DNA of 64,000 nt from Rhodococcoides fascians A25f. Its GTDB lineage: Bacteria > Actinomycetota > Actinomycetes > Mycobacteriales > Mycobacteriaceae. Shown here one piece after another: positions 60,395 through 64,000 of the stretch (the first letter of the stretch is position 1; every line of letters starts with the position of its first letter). Both the position numbers and the translations under genes were made by a program. The stretch lies in contig NZ_CP049744.1 of NCBI RefSeq assembly GCF_000760935.2, forward strand, positions 930,001 through 994,000, given 5' to 3'. The notes beneath the pieces are model-generated. The model saw only the letters and a list, made by a program, of their open reading frames with translations. It was not told the DNA's origin and made no database searches.

Positions 60395-62236
60395 TCACCG
60401 CAGGTGATGCACTTCCTGCAGCCCGTAGACCGGGGTGTCGATACCCTCGTAGCGCGCCTTGATCTGCAGCGCGAGGTAGAGCGAATAGTGCCGCGACTGA
60501 TGCAGATTGCCGCCGTGGAACCAGAAGTTCTCCTGCTGCGTCGGCTTCCACATGTTGCGCTGCTCGCCCTCCCACGGACCGGGATCCTTGGTGGTGTCCG
60601 AGCCGAGACCCCAGCACTTGCCGACCTTGTCTGCGGTCTCCTGATCGATCAGGTCGGCGACCCAGCCGTTCATCGAGCCGTAGCCGGTGGCGTAGACGAT
60701 GAGGTCGGCCGGCAGCTCGGTACCGTCTTCGAGGACGACGCCGGTCTTGCTGATCCGCTCCACCTGTCCGGCAACGAGTTTGATCTTGCCGTCCGCGACG
60801 AGCTCGGATGCGCCGACGTCGATGTAGTAGCCCGAGCCCCGGCGCAGGTACTTCATGAACAGTCCCGAACCGTCGTCACCGAAGTCGTGTTGGAAGCCGG
60901 CCTTCTCGAGGCGATCGTAGAAGTCCTTGTCCTGCTCCGCGATCTGCTGATACACCGGGATCTGGAACTCGTGCATGATCCGATACGGCAGCGACGCGAA
61001 CGTGAGATCGGCTTTGCCCGTGGTCATTCCGGACTCGACGGCCCGCTCGGAGTACAGATCCCCGAGAGCGATCTCGCACAGCGAATCGGACTTGACGATG
61101 TGCGTGGACGAACGCTGCAGCATCGTCACGTCGACGCCCGTCTCGTACAGTGCCTTGCAGATGTCGTGCGCGGAGTTGTTGGAACCGACGACCACCACGC
61201 GCTTACCGACATAGGCGTCGGGACCGGGGTGTTCGCTGGAATGGTGCTGCTCGCCCTCGAACTCGTCCATGCCGGGGAAGTTGGGCACGTTCTTCTTGCC
61301 GGACATCCCGGTGGCCATCACCAACTGCTTGGGCCGCAGGATCACTTCCTCACCGTCGCGGTCGACGACGACCGTCCACTCCTTCGCCACCTCGTCGTAG
61401 GTGGCGGACTTCGCGGTGGTCTTGCTCCAGTACGGCACTTCCATGACCTTGGTGTACATCTCGAGCCAGTCGCCGATCTTGTCCTTCGGGGCGAACACCG
61501 GCCAGTTCGGCGGGAACGGCAGGTAGGGGAGGTGGTCGTACCAGACCGGGTCGTGCAGGCACAGCGACTTGTAGCGTCCACGCCACTGATCGCCGGGGCG
61601 TTCGGCGCGGTCGACGACGATCGCAGGCACCCCCAGCTGTCGGAATCGAGCTCCCAGCGCGATACCGCCCTGACCGCCACCGATCACGAGGGCATACGGC
61701 TGCACGCTGTAGCCGAGTTCGTTCTCCTCGATCTCCTTCTTCTCCGCCCAGTTCTGGGTATCGGCGTTGGAGCCGTGGACCGCGCCTTTGACGCGGGACT
61801 TGCCTTGACGCTCCTCGTGGCCCTTGAGCTCCTGCATGGTCGTCAGCAGGGTCCACGCGACGTCGTCGCCAGTGTCGGCGTCCACCGTCAGGCGCAGATG
61901 CCCTTTGCCTCGGCTCGTTGCGGTCTCGAACTCGATCCACGCCGAGATGACGCCGTCCGCCTCGTCGGGAACCTCGGTGGTGTGGAAACCCGTCGGATCG
62001 GTGTCGTCGAGTCGCTGCGACAGCATGTCGCTGACGCCCTCGCGACCCTCGACGGTCTTGAGATTCCAGGTGAACGTGACGAGATCGCGCCAGAAGCTGC
62101 TGACGGCGAACATGCCGGCAACTCGGGGGATGTCTCGTGCGACCAGTGCGTCCTCGAAGCTCGTCAGCCAGGCGTCGACCCGTTCCTGCGGGGTGTGCGT
62201 GCGGGTGATCGAGGCCGGCTCGATGGTCTGGGTCAT
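60395..62236 (-). CDS. FAD/NAD(P)-binding monooxygenase-like protein with N-terminal NTF2-like domain
   Basis: 613 residues from ATG 62236, fixed by AGGAG six bases upstream. The N-terminal 165 residues look NTF2/SnoaL-like (ERVDAWLTSFEDALVARDIPRVAGMFAVSSFWRDLV). Then FAD Rossmann VIGGGQGGIALGARF (about 185-200), GDQWRGRYKSLCLHDPVWYDHLPYLPFP, FEGEQHHSSEHPG (an FMO/YUCCA-type FxGxxxHSS motif, not the Baeyer-Villiger one), NADPH Rossmann VVVVGSNNSAHD, and the tail ATGYGSMNGWV. The oxygenated substrate is unknown. A TGCAAC-N4-TGCAAC site lies 70 nt before the start, as in the next two genes. Confidence 0.88.
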   Translation of the reverse strand: MTQTIEPASITRTHTPQERVDAWLTSFEDALVARDIPRVAGMFAVSSFWRDLVTFTWNLKTVEGREGVSDMLSQRLDDTDPTGFHTTEVPDEADGVISAWIEFETATSRGKGHLRLTVDADTGDDVAWTLLTTMQELKGHEERQGKSRVKGAVHGSNADTQNWAEKKEIEENELGYSVQPYALVIGGGQGGIALGARFRQLGVPAIVVDRAERPGDQWRGRYKSLCLHDPVWYDHLPYLPFPPNWPVFAPKDKIGDWLEMYTKVMEVPYWSKTTAKSATYDEVAKEWTVVVDRDGEEVILRPKQLVMATGMSGKKNVPNFPGMDEFEGEQHHSSEHPGPDAYVGKRVVVVGSNNSAHDICKALYETGVDVTMLQRSSTHIVKSDSLCEIALGDLYSERAVESGMTTGKADLTFASLPYRIMHEFQIPVYQQIAEQDKDFYDRLEKAGFQHDFGDDGSGLFMKYLRRGSGYYIDVGASELVADGKIKLVAGQVERISKTGVVLEDGTELPADLIVYATGYGSMNGWVADLIDQETADKVGKCWGLGSDTTKDPGPWEGEQRNMWKPTQQENFWFHGGNLHQSRHYSLYLALQIKARYEGIDTPVYGLQEVHHLR

Positions 62237-62263
62237 CAAAACTCCTAGCGGTTCGTGGTGCCT

Positions 62264-62322
62264 TCTATGTGACCCAGCACACTCCTCTTGCGGGTGTGGG
62301 TCGAGAGTTGCAATGCGTTGCA
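62264..62322 (-). promoter_or_regulatory. Direct-repeat site and box of the monooxygenase gene
   Basis: On the minus strand TGCAAC-GCAT-TGCAAC (62322-62307) is followed downstream by GTCACATAGA (62273-62264). The same 10-mer occurs before the 63625 gene. The direct-repeat period is 10 bp, one helical turn, which suggests an activator that sits on one DNA face. The start codon is 70 nt beyond the repeat and 27 nt beyond the 10-mer. Confidence 0.65.
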
Positions 62323-62327
62323 GCGGC

Positions 62328-63443
62328 TCAGGCGGGTGACAGCTTCTTCAGCCCCAAAGACTGGAATCCGACGACGTAGATCAACGTCCAGAGCACCAGC
62401 CAGTCGATGAAGCCCAGCGCGTTACCGGAGATGCCTGCCGCCACGACGGGCTCGTGCAGGACGTGCTCCGCAACGACGAAGTAGTAGGCCAGGAACGTGC
62501 CGATCGCCAGAGCAAAGGTCAGCACTGCGCGTCCCGCCGCGGGGAATCGATTGCCGAAGCCGTTGGCCCAGAAAATCATCCAGAAGGCCCAGCACACTCC
62601 GATCTGCGCCGGGAACTGGTTGATGACGGAGCCGAGCTCGGCGGTGGCGTCGGACCCGACCAGGAGCTTCGCCAGGGGAACCATCAGGAAGTAGATCGCG
62701 GTGCCGAGAACCGCGTTGCCGACCGTCGCCGCCAGGGCGGTTCGTCCGCCGCCACCGGCCAGTTTCCACGGCCAGTTGTCGAGGGTCTGGCCGGTGAGGA
62801 TCACCGAGACGACGATCGAGTAGAACCAGCCCAGTACGGTGTCGACGGACATCAGTGGGTCGGTGGCCGAGAGCGAGACCGACGGCAGTCCGAACACGAA
62901 ATACAGCGCCAGAGTCGGGACGGCAACGAAGGCGATCTCGCACAGCCCGATCAGCGGTTGCTTCATGCGCAGCACGGTCCACGGCCAGTGCTGCCAGTTC
63001 AGGACCACCATCACCCAGGTTCCGAAACCGAACAGCACGAACAGCGCACCGGCGAAATAGCCCAGTCCGCCCTCCCGGGAGCCGGCGAAATCCGGGTACA
63101 ACGCCCCGAGCCCGCTGCCGAGGATCCAGGTGACGGCAACGGCGAACACCGCCGTCGATGCCAGGATCGCGAGCCCGCGCATCGGTTGCTTCAGAGAGTC
63201 GAATCCCACGAACTCGCAATCGAATCCGATGAACACGATGAAGAGAATCGCCCAGAACAGCGCGGCGTTGAACGGCAGGGGATAGAAGTTCCACGGGCTG
63301 GTGGTGGGGTCTGCCAGCAGATACCACGTCGCAAGCGACACGGCCACCACGACGGCGAGGTTGGCAACTCCGAACACGAGCCAGTTGCCCTGTGGTGGAA
63401 CAATTTTCGGCGTGCTCAGCGGGCGGTCTGCGGTTGCGGTCAT
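62328..63443 (-). CDS. Multi-repeat integral membrane protein of unknown family
   Basis: 371 residues with about ten hydrophobic helices. The protein looks like four related helical hairpins, each with a W/F-P turn and a basic (R/K)-rich loop: FVGFDSLKQPMRGLAIL, NWQHWPWTVLRMKQPLIGL, LDNWPWKLAGGGGRTALAA and FGNRFPAAGRAVLTFAL. I know no named family. The gene has its own TGCAAC-N4-CGCAAC site 69 nt before the ATG and runs divergently from the butanediol-dehydrogenase-type gene. Possible roles are transport or a membrane partner of the two dehydrogenase/monooxygenase genes (inference). Confidence 0.75.
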   Translation of the reverse strand: MTATADRPLSTPKIVPPQGNWLVFGVANLAVVVAVSLATWYLLADPTTSPWNFYPLPFNAALFWAILFIVFIGFDCEFVGFDSLKQPMRGLAILASTAVFAVAVTWILGSGLGALYPDFAGSREGGLGYFAGALFVLFGFGTWVMVVLNWQHWPWTVLRMKQPLIGLCEIAFVAVPTLALYFVFGLPSVSLSATDPLMSVDTVLGWFYSIVVSVILTGQTLDNWPWKLAGGGGRTALAATVGNAVLGTAIYFLMVPLAKLLVGSDATAELGSVINQFPAQIGVCWAFWMIFWANGFGNRFPAAGRAVLTFALAIGTFLAYYFVVAEHVLHEPVVAAGISGNALGFIDWLVLWTLIYVVGFQSLGLKKLSPA

Positions 63444-63512
63444 GTGCTGCTCGTTTCGTTCGAGGCGAAGGTGACGCCGTCACTATGAGCTGAATCACAC
63501 CCGACCGTCAGG

Positions 63513-63588
63513 GTTGCGGGAGGTTGCACTGCGGCCGACGCAATGCAACGCGCTGCAACCCTGTCTGAAGTGGTCGGCGTCACATAGA
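63513..63588. promoter_or_regulatory. Two direct-repeat sites in the divergent region of the membrane-protein and dehydrogenase genes
   Basis: Plus strand: TGCAAC-GCGC-TGCAAC at 63544-63559, then GTCACATAGA at 63579-63588, for the dehydrogenase (start 63625). Minus strand: TGCAAC-CTCC-CGCAAC at 63528-63513 for the membrane protein (start 63443). Each repeat has a 10-bp period and lies 65-69 nt before its start codon. Apart from these sites the 181-bp gap (63444-63624) shows nothing else clear. Confidence 0.65.
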
Positions 63589-63624
63589 CATGAACGCATC
63601 CAATCCAGTCAGGAGTGAACACCG

Positions 63625-64000
63625 ATGCGCGCAGCTATGTACTACGGACCCAACAAGGTGGAGATCACCGACGTCCCCGAGCCTCATCCCGGTGAAGGGC
63701 AGGTCAAGATCAAGATCGGGTTCAACGGAATCTGCGGAACCGACCTGCACGAGTACTACGCCGGCCCCATTTTCATCCCCACCTCGCCGCATCCGCTGAC
63801 CGGTCAGGAGATGCCGCTGATCCTCGGGCACGAGTTCTCGGGCACCGTCACCGAGCTCGGCAACTCAGTCACCGGCGTGAAAATAGGCGACCGCGTCGCC
63901 ATCGAGCCGCTCTATCGCTGCGGACACTGCGGGCCGTGCCGGGCGGGCAACTACAACATCTGCGCGCAGATCGGCTTCCACGGACTGATGTCCGACGGCG
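63625..64000 (+). CDS. Zinc alcohol dehydrogenase, 2,3-butanediol-dehydrogenase type, 3' end beyond window edge
   Basis: 125 complete residues visible. MRAAMYYGPNKVEITDVPEP is the family start. Catalytic-zinc Cys in GICGTDLHEYYAGPIFIP (about residue 37), Glu and His in LILGHEFSGTV, and three structural-zinc cysteines already in CGHCGPCRAGNYNIC. The insert PIFIPTSPHPLTGQEMPLILGHE is typical of (R,R)-butanediol dehydrogenases, which interconvert acetoin and 2,3-butanediol with NAD. CAGGAG precedes the start by about ten bases. The promoter carries the direct repeat shared with the two neighbouring genes. Confidence 0.92.
   Translation, partial: MRAAMYYGPNKVEITDVPEPHPGEGQVKIKIGFNGICGTDLHEYYAGPIFIPTSPHPLTGQEMPLILGHEFSGTVTELGNSVTGVKIGDRVAIEPLYRCGHCGPCRAGNYNICAQIGFHGLMSDG

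Noticed and set aside
60350..62248. A 632-codon open frame on the plus strand
   Set aside because: Exact antisense of the flavin-monooxygenase gene, which has clear FAD and NADPH motifs and a ribosome-binding site.
62264..62273. GTCACATAGA as part of a sigma-54 promoter
   Set aside because: No GG-N10-GC spacing is present, and sigma-54 is generally absent from actinobacteria.

Overview
The window is GC-rich actinobacterial chromosome, most likely from a Rhodococcus (Nocardiales; the Rhodococcus fascians/Rhodococcoides side is my guess). The basis is the block at 1609-10328 (DUF1998 helicase, cspA, Rv3647c-like gene, topA, holB), which keeps the order of Mycobacterium tuberculosis Rv3649-Rv3644c. 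Supporting signs are a HadA-type dehydratase, a 13E12-type HNH protein, an EthA-like monooxygenase and many genes whose start codon lies 6-8 nt behind a TANNNT -10 box, as in leaderless mycobacterial/rhodococcal transcripts. I see no rRNA, CRISPR array, prophage or insertion sequence. One tRNA (Thr, CGT) is present.

Layout. 1-1254: truncated lactate-dehydrogenase-type flavoenzyme and a HadA-like dehydratase. 1255-1608: non-coding, GC-palindromic repeats. 1609-10328: conserved DNA-topology/replication block, with a DUF3558 lipoprotein at the place where M. tuberculosis carries an adenylate cyclase. 10325-18105: CGNR regulator/SDR pair, tRNA-Thr, MDR oxidoreductase, AlkC-like glycosylase, PAS-GGDEF-EAL protein and a spore-photoproduct-lyase homologue. 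18144-25276: small regulator/enzyme pairs (TetR/dehalogenase-like hydrolase, HxlR/RidA, LysR), a methyltransferase-DUF2087 fusion and a YihS-type sugar isomerase. 25277-30527: five-gene minus-strand ABC importer operon of Ugp type with an embedded phosphodiesterase. 30778-38084: cell-envelope hypotheticals, second CGNR regulator with an EamA exporter, and TetR/SDR/EthA-like genes. 38128-42992: protealysin-emfourin pair, SurE-PfkB pair, phospholipase D. 43047-46284: aldo-keto reductase, CoA-transferase ScoAB with divergent IclR. 46281-49080: helical-repeat protein, HNH protein with a long low-complexity insert, 20-bp tandem repeats. 49073-60326: oxidoreductases, sulfurtransferase, acyl-CoA dehydrogenase, ArsR and MarR modules, carboxylesterase. 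60395-64000: flavin monooxygenase-like protein, repeat-built membrane protein and a butanediol-dehydrogenase-type gene.

How genes work together. Many transcription units pair a regulator with one or two enzymes and carry a visible palindrome at the promoter. The clearest cases are two identical MarR-type palindromes before a DJ-1/MarR/membrane-protein unit, an ArsR palindrome at a kinase promoter, a TetR palindrome over its own start codon, and an inverted repeat between a CGNR gene and an SDR gene. The most interesting signal is at the right end. Three genes in three transcription units (flavin monooxygenase-like, four-repeat membrane protein, butanediol-dehydrogenase-like) each carry a TGCAAC-N4-[T/C]GCAAC direct repeat in the same orientation, 65-70 nt before the start codon. 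I read this as one co-regulated, possibly undescribed catabolic system.

Limits: all calls come from reading translations, motifs and gene order by eye. No database search was run. Promoters and operators are inferences from sequence.
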